Origin: Solirubrobacterales bacterium
Lineage (GTDB): Bacteria; Actinomycetota; Thermoleophilia; Solirubrobacterales; Solirubrobacteraceae
DNA length: 40,349 nucleotides
Assembly (NCBI GenBank): GCA_019244395.1
Contig: JAFASQ010000025.1
Span: 1-40,349 of the forward strand
Direction: 5' to 3'
Shown: in pieces, positions 24,907 to 32,157 of the stretch
Layout of the letters: every line of letters begins with the position of its first letter
Position numbering within the stretch: the stretch's first letter is position 1
The notes under the pieces: model-generated
Told to the model about the DNA's origin: nothing
Seen by the model: the letters and a program-made list of their open reading frames with translations, nothing else
Databases searched by the model: none
Position numbers and translations under genes: made by a program

Positions 24907-25925
24907 GGCTGCGGCCGCCGGCACGCGCGCTGCTCGTCGCGACCGCCGTCGCGATCCTCGGCGTCTTCCCGCTGATCTTCTCGAGTCCGACGAGCACGTC
25001 GATCGCCGTCTTCACGCTGATCTTCATGGTGGCCGCGTGCGCCTGGAACATGTTCGCGGGCTCCTCCGGCTACATCGCGCTCGGCCACGCCGTGTACTTC
25101 GGCTGCGGCGCGTACACGCTCACGCTGCTGGCCAACCATCTGGGCTTCGCCGCCGGGTGGGGGGTGTTTGCGCTGGTGCCGGTGGCCGGCATCGTCGCCG
25201 GACTGATCGCGGTGCCCACCGGGCTGATCGCGCTGCGCGCGCGTCGCCACACGTTCGTGGTCATCACGATCGCCTTCATGTTCATCTTCCAGTTGGCGGC
25301 CTTCAACCTCGGCTTCACCGGTGGCTCGTCGGGGCTGCAGCCGCCAACGCCGCTGTGGTCGGTCGACACCTACAACCTCAACTTCTACTACGTAACGGCG
25401 GTGGTCCTGCTCGCCACGTTCGTCCTCACCTGGCTGGTGCGCCGCTCGCGCTTCGGGCTGCAACTGCTGTCGATCCGCGACGACGAGGAGCGTGCCCGCG
25501 GGCTCGGCGTGCGGGTGGCGCGGGTCAAGCTGAGCGCGTTCGTTCTGTCGGCCATCCCGGTGGGCATGGTGGGTGGGATCTACGCCTACTTCCTCGGCCA
25601 GATCTTCCCCCAGTTCGCGTTCGATCCCCTGTTCGACCTGTCGATCGCGCTGATGGCGTTCATCGGAGGCCTGGGGACCCTGGTCGGCCCGCTCCTGGGC
25701 GCGCTGGTGCTCGAATCGCTGCAGCAGTACTTCACCGTGCAGTACGGGTCCAGCCAGGCCTACCTGATCATCTACGGGGCCCTGTTCCTGGTCGTCGTGC
25801 TCCTGCTTCCGCGGGGCGTGATTCCCAGCCTCGAGGAGCTGATCAGCCGCGCTCGCGCGGAGCCGCCGGAGCAGGGGCCTGAGGAGCCCGGTCGGACCGC
25901 CGACACGATCGAGGCGGTGCGATGA
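24903..25925 (+). CDS. Branched-chain amino acid-type ABC transporter permease (LivM family)
   Basis: Second permease, 340 residues from GTG 24903. It has about nine to ten hydrophobic helices. Family signatures are GSSGYIALGHAVYFGCGAY (the LivM sequence near 53-71), the cytoplasmic loop SIRDDEERARGLGVRVARVK, and FIGGLGTLVGPLLGALVL near the C-terminus. The last 30 residues are a charged Pro/Glu/Arg tail. The stop overlaps the ATPase start by ATGA. Confidence 0.93.
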   Translation: MRLRPPARALLVATAVAILGVFPLIFSSPTSTSIAVFTLIFMVAACAWNMFAGSSGYIALGHAVYFGCGAYTLTLLANHLGFAAGWGVFALVPVAGIVAGLIAVPTGLIALRARRHTFVVITIAFMFIFQLAAFNLGFTGGSSGLQPPTPLWSVDTYNLNFYYVTAVVLLATFVLTWLVRRSRFGLQLLSIRDDEERARGLGVRVARVKLSAFVLSAIPVGMVGGIYAYFLGQIFPQFAFDPLFDLSIALMAFIGGLGTLVGPLLGALVLESLQQYFTVQYGSSQAYLIIYGALFLVVVLLLPRGVIPSLEELISRARAEPPEQGPEEPGRTADTIEAVR

Positions 25926-26680
25926 GTGCGCTGATCGAGGCGGAGGGGGTGGGCAAGGCGTTCGGCGGCCTCCAGGCGCTGACCGACTGCTCGCTGTCGG
26001 TGGCGGAGGGCTCGGTCTCCGGGCTGATCGGGCCCAACGGCTCGGGTAAGACCACGCTGTTCAACTTGATGACCGGCTATGAGCGAGCGAGCCGGGGCGA
26101 GATCCGCCTCGGCGGCGAGTCGATCACCCGGGCCACGCCGGAGCGCGTGTTCGCGCTCGGCGTGGGCCGCACCTTCCAGATCACCCGGCTGTTCTTCCGG
26201 CTCACCGTGCTCGAGAACATGCTGGTGGCCACGCAGCGCCATGAGGGCTGGCTGCGCTCGGTGCTGCGGGTGGCTGGTTCGGCCGCCGAACGTGTACGCG
26301 CGCTCGAGCTGCTCGAGTTCGTGGGTCTCTCCGGGCTGGCGGCGCGTCCCGCCGGCGAGCTGTCCTACGGTCAGCGCAAGCTCCTGGAGCTGGCCACGCT
26401 GCTCGTCGCCGACCCCGCCGTGCTGCTGCTGGACGAGCCGACGGCCGGAGTGAACCCGACGCTGATCAACCAGCTGACCGAGCGCATTCGCGAGCTGAAC
26501 CGCGCCGGCAAGACTTTTCTCGTCGTCGAGCACAACATGGAGTTCGTGATGGGGTTGTGCCACCAGGTGACCGTGCTCCACCAGGGACGAACCTTGCTGA
26601 CCGGCACGCCGGAGCAGGTTCGCGCCGACCCGGCCGTGCTCGACGCCTATCTCGGGGGAGCCGACGACGATGACCTCTAG
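25922..26680 (+). CDS. Branched-chain amino acid-type ABC transporter ATPase (LivG family)
   Basis: Cytoplasmic ATPase of 252 residues. Walker A is GPNGSGKTT (37-45, K43), the Q-loop lies in GRTFQITRLF, the ABC signature is LSYGQRK, Walker B is LLLDEPTAGVNP, and the H-loop is VVEHNMEFVM. The VEHNM form with a C-terminal tail ending in AYLGG is characteristic of LivG rather than LivF. It overlaps the next ATPase gene by 11 bp. Confidence 0.94.
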   Translation: MSALIEAEGVGKAFGGLQALTDCSLSVAEGSVSGLIGPNGSGKTTLFNLMTGYERASRGEIRLGGESITRATPERVFALGVGRTFQITRLFFRLTVLENMLVATQRHEGWLRSVLRVAGSAAERVRALELLEFVGLSGLAARPAGELSYGQRKLLELATLLVADPAVLLLDEPTAGVNPTLINQLTERIRELNRAGKTFLVVEHNMEFVMGLCHQVTVLHQGRTLLTGTPEQVRADPAVLDAYLGGADDDDL

Positions 26681-27446
26681 CCCGGGGAACGGCGCGGCTC
26701 GGGCCGGCGAAGCGCTGCTGGCCGTCGACGGCTTGACCGCCGGCTACGGCGGCGGCGACATCCTCAAAGGAGTCTCGTTCAGCGTGGCCCGCCACGAGAT
26801 CATGTGCATCGTCGGACCCAACGGCTCAGGCAAGTCGACGCTGCTCTCGACGATCGTGGGGATCCTGCGTCCGCGGCGCGGGCAGATCGCGTTCCAAGGT
26901 GAGTCGCTGATCGGGCTAGCGCCGCGCCAGGTGCTGTCCAAGGGCATGGTCATGGTCCCGCAGGCCCACAGCCTGTTCGCGGGCATGACCGTGCGGGAGA
27001 ACGTCGAGATGGGCGCGTTCACGGTCGGCGACAGCCGGGTCGTCCGCCGGCGGCGCGAGGAGATCGAGGAGATGTTCCCGCTCGTGCGTGAACGCGCGCG
27101 CGACAAGGCTGGGAGCCTGTCCGGCGGCCAGCAGCGCCTGGTCGAATTGGCCCGCAGCCTGATGCTCGACCCCTCGCTGATCGTGCTCGACGAGCCATCC
27201 ATCGGTCTCGATCCCCCCACGCGCCGCTCGGTGTTCGGAATGATCCGGCTGATGAACCAGCAGGGACGCACGATCCTCCTCGTCGAGCAAAACGCCCGCG
27301 CTGGGCTCAAGCTCTCGACGCGCGGGCTGGTGCTCGAAAACGGCAAGGTGCGTCTCTCCGGCACTGGTCGGGAGATCCTCGAGCATCCCGAGATCAGCTC
27401 GCTCTACCTGGGCGGCGCGGTGTCTAGCGCGACGCCCCGATCGTGA
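26670..27446 (+). CDS. Branched-chain amino acid-type ABC transporter ATPase (LivF family)
   Basis: Second ATPase, 258 residues. Walker A is GPNGSGKST (49-57, K55), the Q-loop MVPQAHSLFAGMTVRENVEMG, the signature LSGGQQRLVELARSLM, and Walker B LIVLDEPSIGLDP. The H-loop position reads VEQN, as usual in LivF. The N-terminus has a short Ala/Gly-rich extension before LLAVDGLTAGYGGGDIL. With the previous four genes it completes a five-part importer, and 41 bp separate it from the catabolic genes that follow in the same direction. Confidence 0.94.
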   Translation: MTSSPGNGAARAGEALLAVDGLTAGYGGGDILKGVSFSVARHEIMCIVGPNGSGKSTLLSTIVGILRPRRGQIAFQGESLIGLAPRQVLSKGMVMVPQAHSLFAGMTVRENVEMGAFTVGDSRVVRRRREEIEEMFPLVRERARDKAGSLSGGQQRLVELARSLMLDPSLIVLDEPSIGLDPPTRRSVFGMIRLMNQQGRTILLVEQNARAGLKLSTRGLVLENGKVRLSGTGREILEHPEISSLYLGGAVSSATPRS

Positions 27447-27472
27447 GGGCGGGCATGTGGGTAAGGACCTCG

Positions 27473-27482
27473 AGGAGGTGAT
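27473..27482 (+). promoter_or_regulatory. Near-perfect Shine-Dalgarno sequence
   Basis: AGGAGGTGAT, 5 bases before the GTG at 27488, is fully complementary to the 3' end of 16S rRNA. It is much stronger than other ribosome sites in the window and decides the start of the hydrolase, suggesting high translation of that gene despite its GTG. Confidence 0.8.
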
Positions 27483-27487
27483 CCTCA

Positions 27488-28552
27488 GTGGCCGACGCGC
27501 GGGTGCGGGCGGCGATTGAGCACTGGGCCCCGCGCTTCATCGCGATGGGCGTCGACTACAACCAGTTCTTCCGGACCACCGCGCGGATCGAGCGCTGGGT
27601 GCAGTGGCTCGATGCATGGTGCGCCGTGGCCGGCGAGCATCTCGAGCAGGCTCGTGCGGCCGAGGCGGCGGGTCGCGCGTGGAGCGCCGGCGAGGCCTAC
27701 CTCCAGGCGGCGCTCTGCCTGCACTTCGGCAAATTCGTGTGGGTCGTCGACGAGGTCGCCCACCGCGTCGCCACCGAGCGATCGATCGACGCCCTGTATC
27801 GCGCACATCGATACCTCGACCCCTCCGCTGAGCGGATCGAGGCGGAGTTGCCCGGCGGCCGCCTGGCGGCGAACCTGCGCCGGCCACCGGATGCGCAGCG
27901 CCCGCCGCTCGTGGTCCTGATTCCGGGGCTCGACTCGACCAAAGAGGAGTTCTTCCATCACGAGAACGCGTTCCTGGTCCGGGGCATGGCCACGCTCTCG
28001 ATGGACGGTCCCGGCCAGGGCGAGTGCGGCTTCTCGCTGCCCATCCGGCCCGACTACGAGGTCGCGGTCGCGGCTGTGCTGGATGTCCTGGCCGGGCGCG
28101 AGGACGTCGACCTCGCGCGAGTCGGCGCGGTCGGCGTCAGCCTTGGCGGCTACTACGCGCCGCGCGCCGCCGCGTTCGAACCGCGGCTGCGCGCCGTGGC
28201 CGGGATCAGCGGGGCCTACGACTTCGGCGAGCTGTGGAGTCGGCTGCCGCCGCTCACGCGCGAGACGTTCATCGTCAAATCGGGGGCGCGCGGCGACCGG
28301 CAGGGGCGCGCGCTGGCGAGCGCGCTGAGCCTGCGCGGCGTCGCCGGCGAGATCCGGCAGCCCGCTCTGTTCGTCACCGGCGGGCAGGACCGGATCGTCC
28401 CCTGGCAGCAGACCGAGCGCGCGGCGCGTGAGGCGCCCCGGGGAGAGTTCGTGCTGCTGGAGCAGGCCACGCACGTCTGCAGCAACATGCCCTACCGCTA
28501 CCGCCCGTTGGTGGCCGACTGGATGGCTGAGCAGCTCGCGTCCGCGGCATGA
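27488..28552 (+). CDS. Alpha/beta hydrolase similar to dihydroxypseudooxynicotine hydrolase
   Basis: Cytoplasmic alpha/beta-hydrolase of 354 residues. The helical N-terminal half (about 22-110) includes GVDYNQFFRTTARIERWVQW and SAGEAYLQAALCLHFGKFVW. The hydrolase core starts near 140 with LIPGLDSTKEEFF. The catalytic triad is S218 in GVSLGGYYA, D301 in VTGGQDRIVPW and H329 in ATHVCSN. The N-terminal lid domain and the GLDSTKEE segment are hallmarks of the 2,6-dihydroxypseudooxynicotine hydrolase family, serine hydrolases that cut a C-C bond. The N-terminal half also resembles FrsA/DUF1100 proteins. It follows the ABC importer genes and overlaps the molybdenum hydroxylase by ATGA, which suggests action on a hydroxylated substrate. 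Nicotine itself as substrate is not shown. Confidence 0.85.
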   Translation: MADARVRAAIEHWAPRFIAMGVDYNQFFRTTARIERWVQWLDAWCAVAGEHLEQARAAEAAGRAWSAGEAYLQAALCLHFGKFVWVVDEVAHRVATERSIDALYRAHRYLDPSAERIEAELPGGRLAANLRRPPDAQRPPLVVLIPGLDSTKEEFFHHENAFLVRGMATLSMDGPGQGECGFSLPIRPDYEVAVAAVLDVLAGREDVDLARVGAVGVSLGGYYAPRAAAFEPRLRAVAGISGAYDFGELWSRLPPLTRETFIVKSGARGDRQGRALASALSLRGVAGEIRQPALFVTGGQDRIVPWQQTERAAREAPRGEFVLLEQATHVCSNMPYRYRPLVADWMAEQLASAA

Positions 28553-30693
28553 TCGGACGACCGCTGCGCCGGCGCGAGGACCTGCCGCTCGTGCAGGGGC
28601 ATGGGCGCTACGTCGACGATCTCAACCCGTCGGGCCTCGCGCACGTGGCGTTCGTGCGCAGCCACCACGCGCGCGCCCGGATCGTCGGGGTGCGAGTCCC
28701 GGCGGTGGCGCCCGGACTGCTGCGGGTGCTCACCGCCGCCGATCTGGTCGGCCGCGCGCGTCCCCTGCCGGTGATGGAACCCCAGGGCGCCGCGGTGGCC
28801 GACGTGCCCCACCCGATCCTGGCCGAGGACGAGGTCCGCTACGCGGGGCAGCCGGTCGCGGCGGTGGTGGCGGAGAGCCGGGCTCAGGCGGTCGACGCCA
28901 CCGAACTTGTCGAGGTCGAGTACGAGCAGTACTCCGCGGTGGTCGAGCCCTCGGGCGCGCCCGAGACGCTGCTGCGCTGGGAGCGCACAGCCGGCGATGT
29001 CGACGGGATGCTGGCGGCCGCCGCGCATCGCGTGAAGGCCCGGCACCGCATTCCGCGGCTGGTGGCGGCGCCGATCGAGCCGCGCGGGGTGGTGGTCGCC
29101 TACGACGACCAAGAGGACCTGCTCACCGTATGGGCCTCCGCGCAGGACCCGCACCGGCCCCTGGCTCAGCTCGCCCATGCCCTCGAACGTCCCGCGGAGA
29201 AGATCCGCGTCTTGGTGCCCGACGTCGGTGGGGCGTTCGGCAGCAAGGGGGTGATCGCACTGGAGGCGGTGGCGGTGGCGATTGCCGCGATCGAGCTCGG
29301 CCGACCGCTCAAATGGATCGAGGATCGCGCTGAGAACTTTCTCGCCGCCTACCAGGGACGCGGCGTGGAGGCCGAGGTCGAGCTGGGGCTGGACGGACGG
29401 GGGCGCATCCTGGCCGTGCGGGCGCGGATCCTGGCCGACCTCGGGGCGTACCTGCTGCCGTCGACGGCTATCCCGCCGCACACTACGGCGATGCTGATGA
29501 CCGGCTGCTACGACGTGCCGGCGGCGGCGGTGTCGGTGCGCGGCGCCCGGACCGACAAGGTGCCCACCGGTCCCTACCGCGGCGCCGGGCGCCCGGAGGC
29601 GGCGTACCTGCTCGAACGCACCGTCGACGTCGCGGCACGCCAATTGGGAATCGACCCGGTCTGCCTCCGCCGGCGCAACCTGATCCGCTCCTTCCCTTAC
29701 CGCAGCGCCCTCGGCTGGACGTATGACTCGGGCGACTACGAGCGCTGCCTCGATCGCGCCCTCGAACTGGTGGGCGCCCCGCCGCCGGGGCGCCTCGTCG
29801 GGACCGGCGTCGCCATGTACGTCGAGCGTGCCGGCGGAAACTGGGAAAGCGCGCGGGTGACGGTCGAGGCGACGGGACGGGTGATCGCCCGCAGCGGGTC
29901 CTCGCCGCACGGGCAGGGCCATGCGACCACCTTCGCGCAGATTGTGGCCGACGGATTGGGCATCTCGGCCGAGGATGTCGAAGTGCGCTTCGGGGATCTC
30001 CCGGGCGTGGGAACGTTCGCCAGCCGCTCGGTGGCCATGGGCGGGTCGGCCCTGGTGCGGGCGACCGAGCGGCTCCTGAACCAGGCTGCGCGGCGGGCCG
30101 CCGGGATGCTCGGCTGCCGCCCGCACGCCCTGACGCGATCCGGGCTGCGCTGGACCGCTCCGGATGGCCGGGCGGTTACGCTGGCACAGATCGCCGGCGC
30201 GGCCGGCGACCTCCAGGCGGAGGCGCGGTTTGAGTCCGACCTGGTGTTCGGGTCCGGGGCGTATGCGGCCGTGGTCGAGATCGACCCCGCTACGGGCGCT
30301 CTGCACGTATTACGACTGGCCGCGGTCGACGACGCCGGCACGATCATCAACCCGCTGCTCGCCGAGGGGCAGGTCGTGGGCGGCGTCGTTCAGGGGCTCG
30401 GGGCGGCCCTGATGGAGGAGGTGGTCTACGACGCCGACGGCCAGCTGCGCAACGCTTCGTTCGCCGAGTACAGCCTGCTCGGGACGGTCGAGCAGCCGAC
30501 CATGGCCACCGCATTCGTGCAGACGCCCTCGCCGAACAACCCGCTGGGGGCGAAGGGCATCGGCGAGGGTGGGGCGATCGGCACGCCGGCGGCTATCGCC
30601 AACGCCGTGGCCGACGCGCTGGGTGGACCCGCGCCGGATCCTCCGTTCACCGCCGAGAAGCTATGGCGGGCGCTACGCGGTCAGACTGGCTAG
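28549..30693 (+). CDS. Molybdenum hydroxylase large subunit (xanthine / CO dehydrogenase family)
   Basis: Molybdopterin-binding subunit of 714 residues, slightly shorter than the usual 760-800. The N-terminal domain starts GRPLRRREDLPLVQGHGRYVDDL. The Mo-pterin segments include VPDVGGAFGSKG, PTGPYRGAGRPEAAYLLE, and SGSSPHGQGHATTFAQI. The catalytic base is E673 in GAKGIGEGGAIG. Such enzymes hydroxylate N-heterocycles, aldehydes or CO and normally need a FAD medium subunit and a 2Fe-2S small subunit. Neither is encoded next to it or elsewhere in the window, so it is an orphan here. Its ATG overlaps the hydrolase stop, and its last 21 bases overlap the end of the convergent TetR gene. Confidence 0.93.
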   Translation: MIGRPLRRREDLPLVQGHGRYVDDLNPSGLAHVAFVRSHHARARIVGVRVPAVAPGLLRVLTAADLVGRARPLPVMEPQGAAVADVPHPILAEDEVRYAGQPVAAVVAESRAQAVDATELVEVEYEQYSAVVEPSGAPETLLRWERTAGDVDGMLAAAAHRVKARHRIPRLVAAPIEPRGVVVAYDDQEDLLTVWASAQDPHRPLAQLAHALERPAEKIRVLVPDVGGAFGSKGVIALEAVAVAIAAIELGRPLKWIEDRAENFLAAYQGRGVEAEVELGLDGRGRILAVRARILADLGAYLLPSTAIPPHTTAMLMTGCYDVPAAAVSVRGARTDKVPTGPYRGAGRPEAAYLLERTVDVAARQLGIDPVCLRRRNLIRSFPYRSALGWTYDSGDYERCLDRALELVGAPPPGRLVGTGVAMYVERAGGNWESARVTVEATGRVIARSGSSPHGQGHATTFAQIVADGLGISAEDVEVRFGDLPGVGTFASRSVAMGGSALVRATERLLNQAARRAAGMLGCRPHALTRSGLRWTAPDGRAVTLAQIAGAAGDLQAEARFESDLVFGSGAYAAVVEIDPATGALHVLRLAAVDDAGTIINPLLAEGQVVGGVVQGLGAALMEEVVYDADGQLRNASFAEYSLLGTVEQPTMATAFVQTPSPNNPLGAKGIGEGGAIGTPAAIANAVADALGGPAPDPPFTAEKLWRALRGQTG

Positions 30694-31260
30694 GAGCGGC
30701 TTGGCGGCCGCGTCGAATCGCCTCAGATCGCCATAGGGACGCGCCACCAGCATCGCTCCCTCGAGGGTTGAGAGGATGCCCTGGGCGACGTCCTCGGCGT
30801 GCCCTACGTAGTTCAGCGTGCCGTCCGCCCTGCCGTCCTCGAGCAGCTTCGCGAGCCACGTTTGATTCTCGTCGAAGAAGCGGATCACGCTCGCGCGCAT
30901 CGCGTCCGGAAGCGTTTGGTACTCGGCCGCGAGGATGCCGCACATGCACATCCGCTCGTTCCGCAGCACTCCGGCATACAGGTCCACGTAGGCCTCGAGC
31001 CTCGAGCGCGCGTCGGGCAGGTCTCGATCGATCTCGTCGAGCGCCTGGTTGAACCGCTCGGCGTAGCGGGTGATCAGCGCGAGGCCGAGTTCGGCCTTGC
31101 CCGGATAGTGGTAGTGGAGGCTGGCCTTGGTGATGCCCAGCTCGGTGGCGATGTCCGCGTAGCTGAAGTTGCTGAAGCCGCGAATCTGCACCAGGCGCTC
31201 GGCGATGTCGAGCATTCGCTCGGCAGTTCCGGACTCTTTCCTATTGCGGGCGACGGACAT
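30673..31260 (-). CDS. TetR-family transcriptional regulator
   Basis: Repressor of 195 residues. The helix-turn-helix is at about 28-55 (FSNFSYADIATELGITKASL followed by HYHYPGKAELG). The C-terminal ligand domain contains NERMCMCGILAAEYQTLPD with two close cysteines, reminiscent of cysteine-bearing TetR proteins such as NemR that sense electrophiles; a sensing role here is inference. It is divergent from the NTF2-like and cupin genes, and the shared 113-bp gap carries two copies of a 20-bp palindrome, so it should control itself and those genes. Its 3' end overlaps the molybdenum hydroxylase gene by 21 bp. The ATG at 31260 is preceded by GGAG at about 12 bases, a loose spacing. Confidence 0.92.
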   Translation of the reverse strand: MSVARNRKESGTAERMLDIAERLVQIRGFSNFSYADIATELGITKASLHYHYPGKAELGLALITRYAERFNQALDEIDRDLPDARSRLEAYVDLYAGVLRNERMCMCGILAAEYQTLPDAMRASVIRFFDENQTWLAKLLEDGRADGTLNYVGHAEDVAQGILSTLEGAMLVARPYGDLRRFDAAAKPLLASLTA

Positions 31261-31285
31261 CGAACAAGTTTTCTCCGGTGGGGTC

Positions 31286-31314
31286 TTGACAGCTTACCTA
31301 CTAGAAGGTAGGTT
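31286..31314 (+). promoter_or_regulatory. Promoter of the NTF2-like / cupin genes
   Basis: TTGACA (31286-31291) and TAGGTT (31309-31314, TAnnnT type) are 17 bases apart. The first TetR operator fills the spacer and -10, so repressor binding would block polymerase. Predicted transcription start is near 31321. Confidence 0.6.
31293..31312. promoter_or_regulatory. TetR operator copy 1
   Basis: CTTACCTACTAGAAGGTAGG differs at two positions from the palindrome CTTACCTACTAGTAGGTAAG. It overlaps the promoter of the divergent NTF2-like gene. Confidence 0.7.
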
Positions 31315-31330
31315 GCCCACGCAAGCATAG

Positions 31331-31350
31331 CTTATCTACTAGTAGGTAAG
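31331..31350. promoter_or_regulatory. TetR operator copy 2
   Basis: CTTATCTACTAGTAGGTAAG differs from a perfect 20-bp palindrome at one position. Its centre lies 38 bp from that of copy 1, between the predicted start of transcription and the NTF2-like start codon. Two sites would allow cooperative binding and control of both divergent genes. Confidence 0.75.
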
Positions 31351-31373
31351 CAGACTACCCACAAGGGGGGGCC

Positions 31374-31736
31374 ATGGGCACCATCACCACCTTCGATCTC
31401 GACCGCTTCACCCGGGCGGCCGAGGCGCGCGACGCCACGACCCAGCTGTCGATGTACGGCCCGGACGCAATCGTCACGATCACCAACAAGCTCTCCCAGC
31501 CGGGAGCGCCCCGCGTGCTGCGTACCCGTGAGGAGATCAAGTCATGGCTGGAGGACATGTACGGCCGCGACATGACCCACTCGGTCAAGCACCGCGTGCT
31601 GGACGAGGCGGGGGCGGCCTATACGCAGGCCTGCCGCTACGCGGATGGCACCAACGTGATCTGCGCGACGGTGATCGAACTCGAGGGCGGCGTCATCTCC
31701 GGCCAGACCGTGCTCGAGGTCTGGGACGAGGAATAG
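31374..31736 (+). CDS. NTF2/SnoaL-like protein
   Basis: Small alpha+beta protein of 120 residues with the layout of the NTF2-like/SnoaL family. An N-terminal helix (FTRAAEARDATTQLSMYGPD) is followed by AIVTITNK, a helix with REEIKSWLEDMYGRDMTHSV, and three C-terminal strands ending QTVLEVWDEE. Such proteins act as small ligand-binding cones, sometimes isomerases or cyclases. The ATG is preceded by GGGGGG. It is under the TetR double operator and precedes a cupin gene by 31 bp, so both are probably co-expressed. The substrate is unknown. Confidence 0.78.
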   Translation: MGTITTFDLDRFTRAAEARDATTQLSMYGPDAIVTITNKLSQPGAPRVLRTREEIKSWLEDMYGRDMTHSVKHRVLDEAGAAYTQACRYADGTNVICATVIELEGGVISGQTVLEVWDEE

Positions 31737-31767
31737 GCCGGACGAACCGCACGATCGAGGAGCCAGC

Positions 31768-32130
31768 ATGAGGCATGAGACCGAGCATAAGAGCTTCGAG
31801 CGCCCGGACGAGACGCGCCAGTTCCCCAACGGCAAAGCCGAGATCGTCTCGATCGGGGGTGCCGAGGTGGGCAGGCTGATATTCCAGCCGGGTTGGCGCT
31901 GGTCGAACGATGTCAAGCCGATCGCCGGGACCGACAGCTGCGAGGCGCCGCACTTCCAGTATCACCTCAGCGGTCAGCTCGCAATCCGCATGGACGACGG
32001 CACCGAGATGATCGCCGGACCCGGCGACGTTACCTCGCTTCCCAGCGGGCACGACGCATGGGTAGTCGGCGAGGAACCCGTGGTCGTGGTCGACTGGTAC
32101 GGAGCGAGCAACTACGCCCGCGCGAGCTGA
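31768..32130 (+). CDS. Cupin-domain protein
   Basis: Single-cupin protein of 120 residues. The first motif region reads APHFQYHLSGQLAIRMDDG, with histidines H59-type and H63-type spaced four apart instead of the usual HxH. The second motif region is PGDVTSLPSGHDAWVVG, with the expected PxGxxW/H layout. The N-terminus includes GRLIFQPGWRWSNDVKP, a segment common in small stand-alone cupins. GAGGAG precedes the ATG. It may bind a metal or a small carboxylate and act as a dioxygenase, isomerase or sensor; no specific reaction can be assigned. It is probably co-transcribed with the NTF2-like gene under TetR control. Confidence 0.85.
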   Translation: MRHETEHKSFERPDETRQFPNGKAEIVSIGGAEVGRLIFQPGWRWSNDVKPIAGTDSCEAPHFQYHLSGQLAIRMDDGTEMIAGPGDVTSLPSGHDAWVVGEEPVVVVDWYGASNYARAS

Positions 32131-32150
32131 GCGGGGCATCCCGGACCCGC
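32131..32150. terminator. Hairpin between convergent cupin and M24 genes
   Basis: GCGGG (32131-32135) and CCCGC (32146-32150) can pair in the 27-bp space between the two convergent stop codons. No T-tract is present. It could serve both strands, with low confidence. Confidence 0.35.
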
Positions 32151-32157
32151 GGTCGAT

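Noticed and set aside
27488-30693. Assignment of the hydrolase and Mo-hydroxylase to nicotine degradation
   Set aside because: Only one hydroxylase subunit is present and no other nicotine-pathway genes are seen; family similarity supports the reaction type, not the substrate.
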